A stretch of DNA of 64,000 nucleotides from Cordylochernes scorpioides (Eukaryota > Arthropoda > Arachnida > Pseudoscorpiones > Chernetidae): positions 52,905,862 to 52,969,861 of the forward strand of contig CP092886.1 of the NCBI GenBank assembly GCA_030710605.1. The letters run 5' to 3'. How positions within the stretch are numbered: the stretch's first letter is position 1; each line of letters begins with the position of its first letter. The notes under the pieces were generated by a model, which ran no database searches, was not told where the DNA came from, and worked only from the letters and a program-made list of their open reading frames with translations. Below are positions 21,142 to 30,452 of the stretch, piece after piece. A program made the translations under genes and the position numbers.

Positions 21142-22215
21142 ATAATTTTAAAGTGATGGCCAATGTTCACCTCCTTGTTGACCTGACGGCAAAATAAGTT
21201 GATTGAAAAATATTCTGTAAAATAATCATTTCCTCAAAGATTAATACGGATATCATTGCTAAATTATAATTGAAATTATATATTCAATTAATATAATAAA
21301 ATATATATACAAACAATTAATTTTTATTATTTAAAAAGGCATGCGTTAACTCGCATTTAATCAAACTAATGGAACAAACATTTATAAATTTTATCGCGAG
21401 TACACGTCGTAAAGGCCATGCTAGTCGTGGCGGCAGCAGTTAGCTACTGTATTTACAGTAAATACACCATATGTCTAAACATGTAGTAAGCAGTTCGACT
21501 TTCATTATTAAAATGTTCCAGGATGAAGATTGAATACTTTATTTCACTGGTGAGGTTGAACTTTCGAAAGAATCAGGGCCATTAAAGTAATTCTTTCTTC
21601 AAAAAAGTTCTCAATTCGAGGTTCAATTCCGATTTTTGGATAGCAAAAAATTGATTAATTATATCACTCTTTCACCAACACCATGGAACTTACATTAATA
21701 TGACCAATATGAATTTGTGCATTTTAAATCTGTTTTATTTATTCTATCATTGAGGTCGATGTGCTGTAGTTTTATCAATAGGAAGATATCCAACGGACCA
21801 TATATATTGCAAGAGCATCGATATTAATATTGTTTGATAGCCTTCCTTTTGATGTTTATCTCGCACAATCGGTTCCAAAACTTTATTCGCTGTTTATCAT
21901 TTAATGAACCGATTATTGTTGAGGATTTTGATTGATTCATAATATACAATATTTACATTATTCATATTTATATATTTACAATAATTTTCATTATTCATAA
22001 TATATTGTTCAGTATTTTTATAAATTCATATAGTTAAAATTGTAATAATTAATTTTGGTAAAATAAGTTTATTTTCCCATATAACATCAAATATTACCTT
22101 TACATGACTTACTTCAATGATGTAATTGAATGATGATTCAAATGTTGTTGAATGAGAGGGATTAACTAATCAGTGGTAACCCTTCTGCATTAGGCTAAAT
22201 TATATATATGGACCC
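21142..22215. other. Right-arm interval without gene
   Basis: Mirror of about 2,080-3,540 minus the 340-bp left-arm insertion. The uninterrupted site is around 21,800-21,815. Confidence 0.5.
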
Positions 22216-22418
22216 TTACAGACTTATACGCTTATGTCCATAAGTTCCCTAAATATCCCCAAGATTCTTTCCATATCAAATTCGATGTAAATAAAAACAA
22301 CCCAATACAATATTAGAGCAATCTGAAGATTAATTTGACGAAACCGCTTAGAGGATTCAACACTGATGAACCATACTCTCTCATTAAACACATTTTATCA
22401 TTAGAGTAAGGTCTGTAA
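22216..22418. mobile_element. MITE-like element with CAGACCT-type termini (right arm)
   Basis: Mirror of 1,873-2,075. One terminus is less well kept (CTTACAGACTTATA). Confidence 0.6.
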
Positions 22419-22870
22419 ATATAATATTTTATATGTGAAAAGAAACACATCTTGCTAAAATAATTATTACAAATAATAATATGAGTATTTTATATTCTAT
22501 ATATCTATATATATACCAAGAAAATAATTCAGATGCATTTTTTCAGCCTCAAGATATTTCCTACTTCTTTTTTAAACACAGTTCTCAAAACAAGCACATT
22601 CTTGTCTCGCTGTTTTTAAATCAAATTAAAGCCCCAATATAAAAACAAGTTTATTATGTGCTCGGAATATAAATTCAGAATGGTATATTTATTTGAAAGA
22701 TATACGCGCAATACTAACTTCACTGTACACGTGCCCTTTAGTACATATCTCGAGTAGAGTCAAAATTCCCATTAATATATTGTTTTGAAAAATCTATATA
22801 TACTTAGAACTATTAGGACAAAATATTAAAGCCTCCGAGGTTGCGTTTATTTCTTTAAAAACGTTTAATA

Positions 22871-23472
22871 ATGCTCAAGCTTTCGGGTATGGTGGCCCTT
22901 CTACAGGAGCAACGCAAAGCCACAGCTGGATACCCAAAAAATTTCATATTAAGGCATTTTATAACCCCAATAACACAAGCAATAGTCAAACATATAAATC
23001 TATTTGCATCATACCGTACTCCCCTAATAGCGTAAAAATAGCCCCAGAAATTAGAAAATACGGTATAAAAACATATTACGAAAACACACCCAACATAGGC
23101 GCAATAGTCAGAAATCCCATAACAAAAAACAATAGCCATAACTCACCAATATACAACAGTCAAGCAATATACTCAATAAAATGCAAGCAATGCAATAGTA
23201 TGTACATAGGCGAAACCAGCAGACAAGTAATAGACAGGACAAACGAGCACACCAGATCCATAAATAAAAAAGATAAAAAATCCCTTTTATACCAACACAC
23301 ACAAAATACAGGTCACACCTTCAACCTAAATAACCCAAAAACTTTCTACACCAACATAAACAACAAACAGAAAAGACTGTATTTAGAGGCTTTTTTATCA
23401 TTAAAACACGCAAGCATCAATAGACACATTGAAATTCCAGAATCATATACAGAACTCATAAATAGCAATTAA
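22871..23472 (+). pseudogene. Penelope-like GIY-YIG endonuclease fragment, right-arm copy
   Basis: The GIY-YIG portion is open from MYIGETSR (23,200) to the stop at 23,470-23,472. It includes R...EHTRSI and the C-terminal LEAFLSLKHASINRHIEIP block typical of Penelope-like elements. A shorter A/T run near 22,960 relative to the left arm shifts the frame upstream. The reverse transcriptase and start region are absent, so it is a remnant. It is intact exactly where the left copy is broken. Confidence 0.8.
22873..22910 (-). ncRNA. Hammerhead-like motif, family B
   Basis: Mirror of 1,381-1,418: GCUC/GAGC stem I, GGG/CCC stem II, GAAAGCUU. Confidence 0.45.
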
Positions 23473-23629
23473 AAAATGTACACTTCCCCATATTTAATGC
23501 AATAGCTCCTATTTCGTAACACTTTTCCATAGCTAATTCAAATCTCATATGTTAAATTATTATATAATAGTTTTTACCTTAAGTTTAGAAAGATGTAAAT
23601 ATTCTGGATAAAAAAAAAAGATTTGCGTT

Positions 23630-23667
23630 GCTCCTGTAGAAGGGACACCATACCCGAAAGCTTGAGC
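23630..23667 (+). ncRNA. Hammerhead-like motif, family B
   Basis: Mirror of 615-652, stem pairs intact. Confidence 0.45.
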
Positions 23668-23982
23668 ATTATTAAACGTTTTTAAAGAAAGAAACGCAAC
23701 CTCGGAGGCTTTATTATTTTGTCCTAAAGATTTCACAGAGGTTATAATATTGGACTTAGAACTATGAAATAATTCAAAATAAATTATATTTATATATATA
23801 TAAGAATTCAACTCACCGTTTCAAGAGTGAATTTCTTTCTAATTAGAGCTTAGTATAACCATATAATTCAGACAATATCATTCCTAAATATATTTATATC
23901 AATTGATTTATAAAATAATTTCCTGGACATAAACGATTAAACAGGTTCTGGAGATGAGTTTCTTTTCATTTTATTAAAGGAA

Positions 23983-24020
23983 TCTCAAGCTTTCGGGCAT
24001 CTTCGTCCCTATACAGGAGA
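23983..24020 (-). ncRNA. Hammerhead-like motif, family B
   Basis: Mirror of 264-301, with the UCUC/GAGA stem I variant. Confidence 0.45.
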
Positions 24021-24130
24021 ACATAAATAAACGGATAAATCGTCGCCCAATGTCGAACAGTTTAAATATAAAGGTATTTATTATATATATGAGAAAACAA
24101 TAGAAAAAAAGGGCAGGTGTTGATATTAAA

Positions 24131-24440
24131 AATAAAGAAGGCATATCCTGATCAAAGCACGTGTGCTTTTCACATGTCAGAGCGCCATCTAGTGGAAAAA
24201 AATACAATAAACGTTTATTTAACTTGCTCCATGATATTTGGCCAACCCAATTTCTGGTACAGCCTGCTCCAGGCTGACAAGCGCCAACAACGCGAAACGC
24301 GTTCGTGGATGGATTTTCTTGATTTATCAAGAAATTGGGTTGGCCAAATATCACGGAGCAAGTTAAATAAACATTTAGTTTATTTTTGCTCTACCAGATG
24401 GCGCTCTGCCATCTAAAAAGCACATGTGATTTTGGTCAGA
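24131..24440 (+). mobile_element. Hammerhead-repeat family A, complete copy
   Basis: Bounded by inverted tags (ggcatatcctgatcaaagca at 24,139-24,158 and a diverged partner at 24,419-24,446), with inverted 'gatggcgctctg' blocks inside. The centre holds the hammerhead at 24,269-24,308, then the TTCTTGATTTATCAAGAA palindrome. No coding capacity. It resembles animal retrozyme or Penelope LTR-type units. Confidence 0.65.
24269..24308 (+). ncRNA. Hammerhead ribozyme candidate, family A
   Basis: CCAGG, CUGACAA, GCG, loop CCAACAA, CGC, GAAA, CGCGUU, CGUGG. Stem I has four of five pairs, stem II is GCG/CGC, and GAAA lies 3' of stem II. A GUU cleavage triplet directly precedes the 3' strand of stem I. 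The core is CUGACAA, one base from CUGANGA (G8 to A), so activity of this copy is doubtful. Confidence 0.6.
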
Positions 24441-24519
24441 ATATGCCTTCCTTTTTTTAGTATATATATATATATTTTAAAAAAGATGCATATATTGAAT
24501 TTATAATGAATTTATTGTT

Positions 24520-24560
24520 CCAATATTTCGAGGGGCAACTCGCCTCTCTTTATCGAGGAT
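24520..24560 (-). ncRNA. Hammerhead-like motif, family C variant
   Basis: UCC, UCGAUAAAG, a GAGG...CCUC stem II, GAAA, UAUU, GGA. Same scaffold as 14,124-14,166, but stem II has an unrelated sequence that still pairs. Confidence 0.45.
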
Positions 24561-24870
24561 GTTTGTGTTTTCACTAAAGCATGCGCGCACGTGTACACCA
24601 CTCTCGTTCTACAAGGCCAATGAAAGAATTGTATCTTTGATTTAAACATTACATTCAGTATATATATACAGCTAATAATTATATACATTATTACAGATAA
24701 ATACCATTATTATTATTTTGTCTACACATTGTGCTTGAAATAGAGCTTTATATATAACAGTGTAACCGTAAATAATTGTGTGCATACATTCTAATTCTAA
24801 ATTAATGATAAAATTTTAAGGGTAATAAATGAGTAAATTAAAAGTATATACATAGTTATCTGCCGAAGAC

Positions 24871-24930
24871 AAACACAGTATAAACAGAAAAATTGATTTT
24901 CCAGAAATTTATAAAGAATTCATATCCTAA
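24871..24930 (+). pseudogene. C-terminal tail of a Penelope-like protein
   Basis: Twenty codons, KHSINRKIDFPEIYKEFIS then stop, matching the C-terminal pattern KHASINRHIEIPESYTELINSN of the remnant at 23.4 kb. Everything upstream is replaced by the inverted arm. Confidence 0.6.
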
Positions 24931-25240
24931 TTGATTGTAAATAACTATGTATATACTTTTAATTTACTCATTTATTACCCTTAAAATTTTATCATTAATT
25001 TAGAATTAATATGTATGCACACAATTATTTACGGTTACACTGTTATATATAAATCTCTATTTCAAGCACAATGTGTAGACAAAATAATAATAATGGTATT
25101 TATCTGTAATAATGTATATAATTATTAGCTGTATATATATACTGAATGTAATGTTTAAATCAAAGATACAATTCTTTCATTGGCCTTGTAGAACGAGAGT
25201 GGTGTACACGTGCGCGCATGCTTTAGTGAAAACACAAACA

Positions 25241-25281
25241 TCCTCGATAAAGAGAGGCGAGTTGCCCCTCGAAATATTGGA
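25241..25281 (+). ncRNA. Hammerhead-like motif, family C variant
   Basis: Plus-strand partner of 24,520-24,560 with the UCC/GGA stem I and GAGG/CCUC stem II. Confidence 0.45.
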
Positions 25282-25322
25282 ACAATAAATTCATTATAAA
25301 TTCAATATATGCATCTTTTTTA

Positions 25323-25357
25323 AAATATAATTTTAATTATGGATTGCTCAATCTTCA

Positions 25358-25395
<38 letters not shown>
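25323..25395. repeat. (TA)n microsatellite
   Basis: A TA run at about 25,359-25,395 directly abuts the 5' LTR of the next element. Confidence 0.7.
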
Positions 25396-25634
25396 TGTGG
25401 TGAAGAAATAATTTATTATTTAATTTAATTATTCAATGAAAATATTTAGAAACAGATTTAAATATTTACATTTTCTAAATCACATCATTTATTTTCCTAG
25501 CTTGCTTGCTCAATATTCTCTAGCTGTAGATAGTTGGGTTAATATTTTAATATTAGTCGACTAGTCGAGCTGACGTCATCAATAAATACGCTTACATCTT
25601 AAGATATACAAATACTTGATTTCTACGCTGCAAC
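25396..25634 (+). repeat. 5' LTR
   Basis: 239 bp, from TGTGG to GCAAC. TATA-like 'ataaata' near 25,581. Confidence 0.8.
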
Positions 25635-25707
25635 TGGTGGAGAAGCTGGACCGATACTCATTAAGAAATAAAAGAAAAATGATTCTGTTGAACCAGAAGG
25701 AACTTCT

Positions 25708-26580
25708 ATGAATGTAAAGACTGAGGCGAGTACCCAGGTAAACAACTACCTTGTTCAACATTTGCCAAGGAACCCTTCCATTTTCTTCGGGGAGGATGGT
25801 GAAGGTCTCCAAAAATGGTTAAAAGGGTATGCACGTGTGGCAAGGTACAACCATTGGGATGAAACACTTTGTCTTACTAAAGTTTATTTTTATCTGTTTG
25901 GAACTGCTCTAAAATGGTTTGAGAACAACGAAGAAAGTATACAGACTTGAAAAGAATTCACATCTCAATTAGAGAATGTGTTCGAAAAAAAAAAAGAAAA
26001 TTCAAAATTGCAAGCAGAGAAGAAACTTAAAACACGGGCGCAGTTAAAAGGTGAGAGTACCGAATTTTACATCCAGGATGTCCTGAACTTGTGCAAAGAA
26101 TTTGATCCTCAAATGAGCGAGAAGATAAAATCTCCCACCTCATGAAGGGGATAGCTGAGGAGCTTTATCAAGCAATCCTACCGAGGGATGTACAGAGCAC
26201 CGAGCAATTCATTACAGAAGGTCGTCGTGTCGAAGCGCTCCGTCGTAGGCGAGCTACCTCAACCAGGTACGAGGGCCTACCAAATGTAGCCTCTCTGTGT
26301 GACCAGGATGACGGAGAAGATCTGTCATAGCTGATCAGAAAAATTGTCCGCGAGGAGATACAGCAAGCATTGGACTCACCTCAAGAGGAGCCTAAAATCG
26401 CTGCCATTGAAGATGTAGTGAGGGAGGAGATTGTAAAGACCTTGGCACCTAGATCAAAACCTACAATAAGTCCCCCTCAAGCACTCAGTCCGGTATCAAA
26501 TATGTTTTTACTGTGGACACCTAGGTCACGTCGTCCGCTATTGCCGCGACAGAAAGAGACACAACGAGGAAAGAAGAAAT
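25708..26580 (+). pseudogene. Ty3/gypsy gag, degraded
   Basis: Retrotransposon capsid/nucleocapsid remnant. First frame 25,708-25,950: LVQHLPRNPSIFFGEDGEGL and the KWLKGYARVARYNHWDE region typical of arthropod gypsy capsids, ending at a stop where Trp is expected. The same frame is then open again from 25,951 (KEFTSQLENVFE...). A frameshift lies near 26,125, and the next frame (26,142-26,330) covers LMKGIAEELYQAILP. A further stop is at 26,328-26,330. Near 26,501 a zinc knuckle C-X2-C-X4-H-X4-C (CFYCGHLGHVVRYC) reads in a different frame from its surroundings. Multiple lesions mean no intact product. Confidence 0.8.
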
Positions 26581-27018
26581 GAATATTTCCAAAGAAAGCA
26601 AGACGCAATGGTATTCTACAACTCTCGAGCCGAATCTCAGGAGCCCAACGACGAATCATCGAGGGAAACTTTCAGTGGCTACCGAAGCCCTACCCCATAT
26701 CCCGGTCGAAACAGACAACATTTCTCACATGCTAAAAGACCTATCTGTACGCTCCGCCATGAAATAGATGATAGATCATATTGGAGATGAAGCCACAAAG
26801 TTAGAAAATCCTCCCTTGCCGACCACAGTAGAAATAAGAAAAAACTACATTGACGTAAATATATACCTGCAAGCTCTCATGAAGAAGATATCTCAACTGA
26901 AAGAAGACATCCACCGCAGACACATGAAAATTTTCCTGGCCCTAGTACTAGTTATTGAGACTGACGACGTAAGTCTCCTGCTGAGCATCGGTTCGATGCT
27001 CTTTATAGGAGGAGGCTA

Positions 27019-27260
27019 TGTGGCAAAAAAATAATTTATTATTTAATTCAGTTTAATTATTCAATGAAAATATTTGAAAACAGATTTAAAATTTCACATT
27101 TTCTAAATCATCATTTAGTTGTCTAGCTTGCTTGCTCGATATTCTCTAGCTGTAGATAGTTGGGTTAATTTTTTAATATTAGTCGACTAGTCGTGCTGAC
27201 GTCATCTATAAATACCCTTACATCTTAAGATATACAAATACCTGATTTCTACGCTACAAT
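27019..27260 (+). repeat. 3' LTR
   Basis: 242 bp, TGTGG to ACAAT. A few per cent differences by eye from the 5' LTR, so the insertion is not recent. Confidence 0.8.
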
Positions 27261-27659
27261 ACATACAGGTATATATAGAATTCATTCAATAGAAAGTGTG
27301 TTACCTTCTAACAATATCTGATCAGACCAAATCACAATCCTTTATAGAGTGACGTAAAATGAGGTATTATGCTCTGGAAGAGTGCTGGGTCCATTATCTG
27401 TTGGGAATTGGAAGAAGAAAGAAAGAACCGCACCATATTCTATTAAATGGGAAGATGCTTCACTATCTCTAGTAAAGAACTTAAATGGAAGGGAAACAAA
27501 ATCAGCAGCTATATACCATGATATACGGGTCTTTTTAGTCAGGTTTGTGTGCTCAAGACTCTCTATGATAACAAAATGAAAGTTCGTGACCATGATCCAG
27601 ATTCTATTCCCCCATTGGGCACTTTTTTCTGAAAATATCATAAAATATTCTAACACCTA
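27261..27659. other. Unassigned interval
   Basis: Weak frames on both strands (27,342-27,656) resemble nothing I recognise and are read in both directions. Not called. Confidence 0.4.
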
Positions 27660-28370
27660 AAGTGAAGGCAAATAACAAAGCGGAAACCTACCCACTGAGT
27701 GCAAAAGCCGCGCAGCTTTCTACTTCTGTAAGAATGTGGTGCACTGACAGTAAGGACAGTCGCTAACTACCTACATTAATTATCGTGTCATATAACACAT
27801 GTATTCTGAGGGAAGTGAAAAGGTCAATTATATGCTTCTACTTGTTCTTCAGAGAACATAAATTCAATTCTTATACAATTTCAATGTTTTTAATATCTTC
27901 TTTACTCCATAATTAATAGAAAATGCTTATTTTTATTTAAGAAATACATTGCCAAAATAATTATTAAAAAAAATTATTGATGTATAACAATTGATTTATA
28001 TTGTTTTTCCTTTGTTGCATTTGATATGAGAGTGCACTTCTGTTTCATCCTAGTGTTGTCAAAACCTATAGATATTTCTAACATTTTCTGATAACGGCAT
28101 CAGCTTTCAAAACAATTCCACTCATTTCCCTTTCTAAAGAATTTATATTTTGTATTTGAGACGATATGTGTTCTTGTTACTCAGCCTAGCATCTGATGGT
28201 GTTGTTTATTGACCATCTAGTTCCCAGTTGTTTTTTCTCTAATAACCAATATATATCCTTGATATCTCTTGTTTTCTATTGTTTTGATTTGTTATAGAAC
28301 TTGTCACCTTATTTATAAATGCATATATTTTGTTGGTAAGAAGTGTATAAGCGAATGAAAATAAGTTTAA
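27660..28370. repeat. Downstream part of the duplicated gene unit (copy 3)
   Basis: Homologous to 4,470-5,220. The reading frame seen there is broken here, supporting a non-coding nature. Confidence 0.6.
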
Positions 28371-28501
28371 AAGAGACAGATGATTAATAAAATACATATA
28401 TTTTAATTTTTCCTTCAATCTTACAAATTTAAAGTAATTTAAATTTCTACAATCCAATTTTGATTTTGAATTTTGATGTGACACTTTACAGGATTCTTTT
28501 G
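28371..28501 (-). other. Predicted 3' UTR exon of copy 3
   Basis: TTCCAG acceptor immediately upstream of 28,501 on minus, donor at 29,282. The intron (28,502-29,282) is about 780 bp, compared with about 330 bp in copy 1, because it contains a tRNA gene and a Helitron-like insertion. Confidence 0.5.
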
Positions 28502-28755
28502 CTGGAACACACAAAAAATATTTTAATATAATTAATAAAATTTTGTATAGATTTCAAATTTGATCATTATTTTTTGCTTATACAAAACATGAATCTTTTA
28601 AATGATATATATTTCGGACAGAGATATTTTTCAAGTAAGTTTAGATATTCTTATAACATATTCTAGATACAAGTATCAAAGTCATCAACACTCAATTCTG
28701 TCATCGTTTGCTTTTGTGAATGGAATAAATACCCAAATATGGCCATTTATTATAA

Positions 28756-28826
28756 GCATCGGTGGTTCAGTGGTAGAATGCTCGCCTGCCATGCGGGCGG
28801 CCCGGGTTAGATTCCCGGCCGATGCA
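28756..28826 (+). tRNA. tRNA-Gly (anticodon GCC)
   Basis: 71 nt with perfect acceptor pairing GCATCGG/CCGATGC, a D-arm GGTTCAGTGGTAGAAT, anticodon loop CTGCCAT and T-stem CCGGG/CCCGG. A long T run follows as pol III terminator. The T-loop reads TTAGATT instead of TTCGATT, changing C56 that normally contacts the D-loop and lies in box B, so activity may be reduced. It sits antisense inside intron 2 of gene copy 3. Confidence 0.8.
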
Positions 28827-28870
28827 TTTTTTTTTTTTTACAATTTTTAAAACTCATTTATATTATCCGT

Positions 28871-29234
28871 ATATATATAAAAGCCAGTGTATGTATGTAT
28901 GTATGTTTGTCGGCTATACACGTCCACAATACGTAACTAATCTGACTGAAATTTAACAGTATATAGAGTAGAATATGTTTTAACTTATAGTGAAAATTTC
29001 AGTTCTCTATCCCGAATATTCGTCGAGTTATTTGAAAATTTGCCCTTTCGCTCGCGAGCAGCGCCTCTAGCGGTGAAGATGGGAGGTAATATCAGCTGAC
29101 CTATGTACATGTAAAGTTTGGAGCGGGACACAAGAGTGACATCCATGCCGCCAATTTATAATTGTAACAAATAGTATTTGAATAAAAACATTCAATCGGA
29201 TAGAACACGGGCGTTGCCCGGGTCATTCGGCTAG
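28871..29234 (+). mobile_element. Helitron/Helentron-like non-autonomous element
   Basis: Starts TATATATAAAAGCCAGTGTA with a TATG repeat. Ends with the GC palindrome CGGGCGTTGCCCGGG and CATTCGGCTAG. The same architecture occurs at 50,791-51,706 and 63,181-63,529. Non-coding. Family assignment is by pattern only. Confidence 0.55.
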
Positions 29235-29296
29235 CATATATATATATAGCATTCGTAAAAAGAAAGCAATGGGATTATTTACCTATTGTAGGCTGA

Positions 29297-29609
29297 TCAA
29301 TGCCAACCACCATGTCCGCCCCAGCCCCAGCCGCGGCCCCAGCCAGCACCTCCCCAGCCACCGTAGCCCAGACCGCCCCAGCCCCAGCCGCCGGGGTGCT
29401 TGATAGAGCTACCGTAGGCTACGGCACGGCCCACGGGGTGACCGCCCCATCCCCAACCTCCCCATCCGCCGTATCCGCCCAAGCCATAGCCGCCCCAGGG
29501 AACGGCAGCGGCAGCAGCAACGAGAGCAAACAGAGCAACGATCTAGACAACAAGGAATTAGCTGGGAGCGAACACTGGTTCAACGGTGACTTACCACCAG
29601 AGGCCTCAT
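29297..29609 (-). CDS. Secreted glycine/tryptophan-rich protein, copy 3
   Basis: Complement of 29,297-29,542 joined to 29,595-29,609, with a 52-bp intron (GTAAGT...CTAG). 86 residues, apparently the same protein as copies 1 and 2. The substitutions I can see, in a Ser codon of GSSIK and an Ala codon of the signal peptide, are silent. The signal peptide, GGY/GGW repeats and C-terminal GHGGWH are intact. It lies 8.6 kb from copy 2 in the same orientation, so the family grew by tandem segmental duplication. Confidence 0.85.
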
Positions 29610-29629
29610 CGTGGTTGTGTCGGCCCACG

Positions 29630-29650
29630 GTCCAGTCCGGCCTATATACC
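29630..29650 (-). promoter_or_regulatory. TATA-box region of copy 3
   Basis: The TATATAGG element (minus strand) lies about 39 bp upstream of the ATG at 29,609, conserved with its surroundings. Confidence 0.55.
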
Positions 29651-29911
29651 TGCTGCCCCAGCGCGTGGCCTTGCCCGCCTCGTGACAAAAACTAGCCATA
29701 GGTGCAGTGGATGGCGCAATACGATTTGTTCTTTTATTTTATCCTACAAGAATTTGACAAAAGGGATTATTTTGAAGTGATGGCCATTGTACACAATCTT
29801 TTGACCGCACACAATAAAATAAGTAGATTGAAAATATTCCGTAAAATATTTTCCCTGAAATATAAATACGCATATCATTGCTGAAATATAATTTCAATTA
29901 TAAACAAAGTA

Positions 29912-30130
29912 GGCATATCCTGACCAGGAGCATTTTTTGGTCGCAGTAGAACAGCCTGCTCCACGCTGACGAGCGCGAAACGCGTTCGTGGATGGCTTTT
30001 TTTGATTTATCAAGAAATTGGGTTGGCCAAAAATCAGGGAACAGGCTAAATCAATGAATAGTTGATTTCTGTTTTACCAGATGGCGCTCTGCCTTCTGAA
30101 AAACACATGTGCTCCTGGTCAGGATATGCC
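29912..30130 (+). mobile_element. Hammerhead-repeat family A, 219-bp unit
   Basis: Perfect 21-bp terminal inverted repeats (29,912-29,932 and 30,110-30,130, starting GGCATATCCTGACC) enclose a hammerhead candidate, a TTGATTTATCAA palindrome and the 'gatggcgctctgcc' block. No protein. Confidence 0.75.
29961..29991 (+). ncRNA. Hammerhead ribozyme candidate, family A, minimal stem II
   Basis: CCACG, CUGACGA, GCGC, GAAA, CGCGUU, CGUGG. The core matches CUGANGA exactly and stem I (CCACG/CGUGG) is perfect. Stem II is collapsed to GCGC because the loop seen at 24,284-24,290 is missing, so a monomer is unlikely to fold. A dimer could. Confidence 0.6.
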
Positions 30131-30245
30131 TACTTTGTTTTTAATATCAACACCTGACCCACTTATTATTTATTTTTTTCTATTGTTTTTTCAATTGCAA
30201 TTATATATTTTCAATAAACATAAATTATATATAATCAAATATTAT

Positions 30246-30452
30246 CTCTACAGACCTTACTGCAATGATATGAGTTAATGAATGAGAGGGCTTGGCTCAT
30301 CAGTAGTGAACCCTCTCAGCGGTTTCGCCAAATTAATCTCTAGACCGCTCTACTATTGTATTGGACTGGTTTTGTTATACTCTGCATTTTCTATGGAAGG
30401 CAGCTTAGGGGTGTTTAGTGAACTATGGACATAAGCTTATAGGTCTGTAGAG
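30246..30452. mobile_element. MITE-like element with CTCTACAGACCT termini
   Basis: 12-bp perfect inverted ends at 30,246-30,257 and 30,441-30,452. The interior is shared with 1,873-2,075. Confidence 0.75.

Larger units (their letters stand above)
22815..23727 (+). mobile_element. Penelope-like remnant with inverted termini (right arm)
   Basis: Mirror of 556-1,477. The inverted termini are 22,815-22,919 and 23,622-23,727, each with a family B hammerhead-like motif. The interior carries the GIY-YIG remnant. Confidence 0.75.
12793..24287. repeat. Right arm of the giant inverted repeat
   Basis: Reverse complement of 1-12,020, beginning immediately after the 100-N gap and ending where the sequence runs past the left edge of the window. 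It carries a private insertion at 19,967-20,058 flanked by 12-bp repeats. It lacks the left-arm insertions and preserves the empty site of one of them at 14,898-14,909. Unpaired sequence 12,021-12,692 lies between the arms on the left side of the gap. Confidence 0.95.
24481..25322. mobile_element. Foldback with Penelope-like tail in its centre
   Basis: Two ~380-bp inverted arms (24,481-24,860 and 24,938-25,322) flank a 77-bp centre that encodes only the last codons of a Penelope-like protein. Each arm carries a family C-type stem-loop. The arms are almost identical by eye, with scattered differences. Confidence 0.75.
25396..27260 (+). mobile_element. Gag-only LTR retrotransposon (Ty3/gypsy type)
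   Basis: LTRs at 25,396-25,634 (239 bp) and 27,019-27,260 (242 bp). Both begin TGTGG and share the 'gtcgactagtcg' and 'atctt aagatatacaaatac' segments. A primer-site-like TGGTGGAGAAGCTGG follows the 5' LTR at 25,635, and a purine tract GGAGGAGGC precedes the 3' LTR. The interior (~1.4 kb) encodes gag remnants only. Protease, reverse transcriptase and integrase are absent, so it depended on proteins in trans. Confidence 0.85.
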
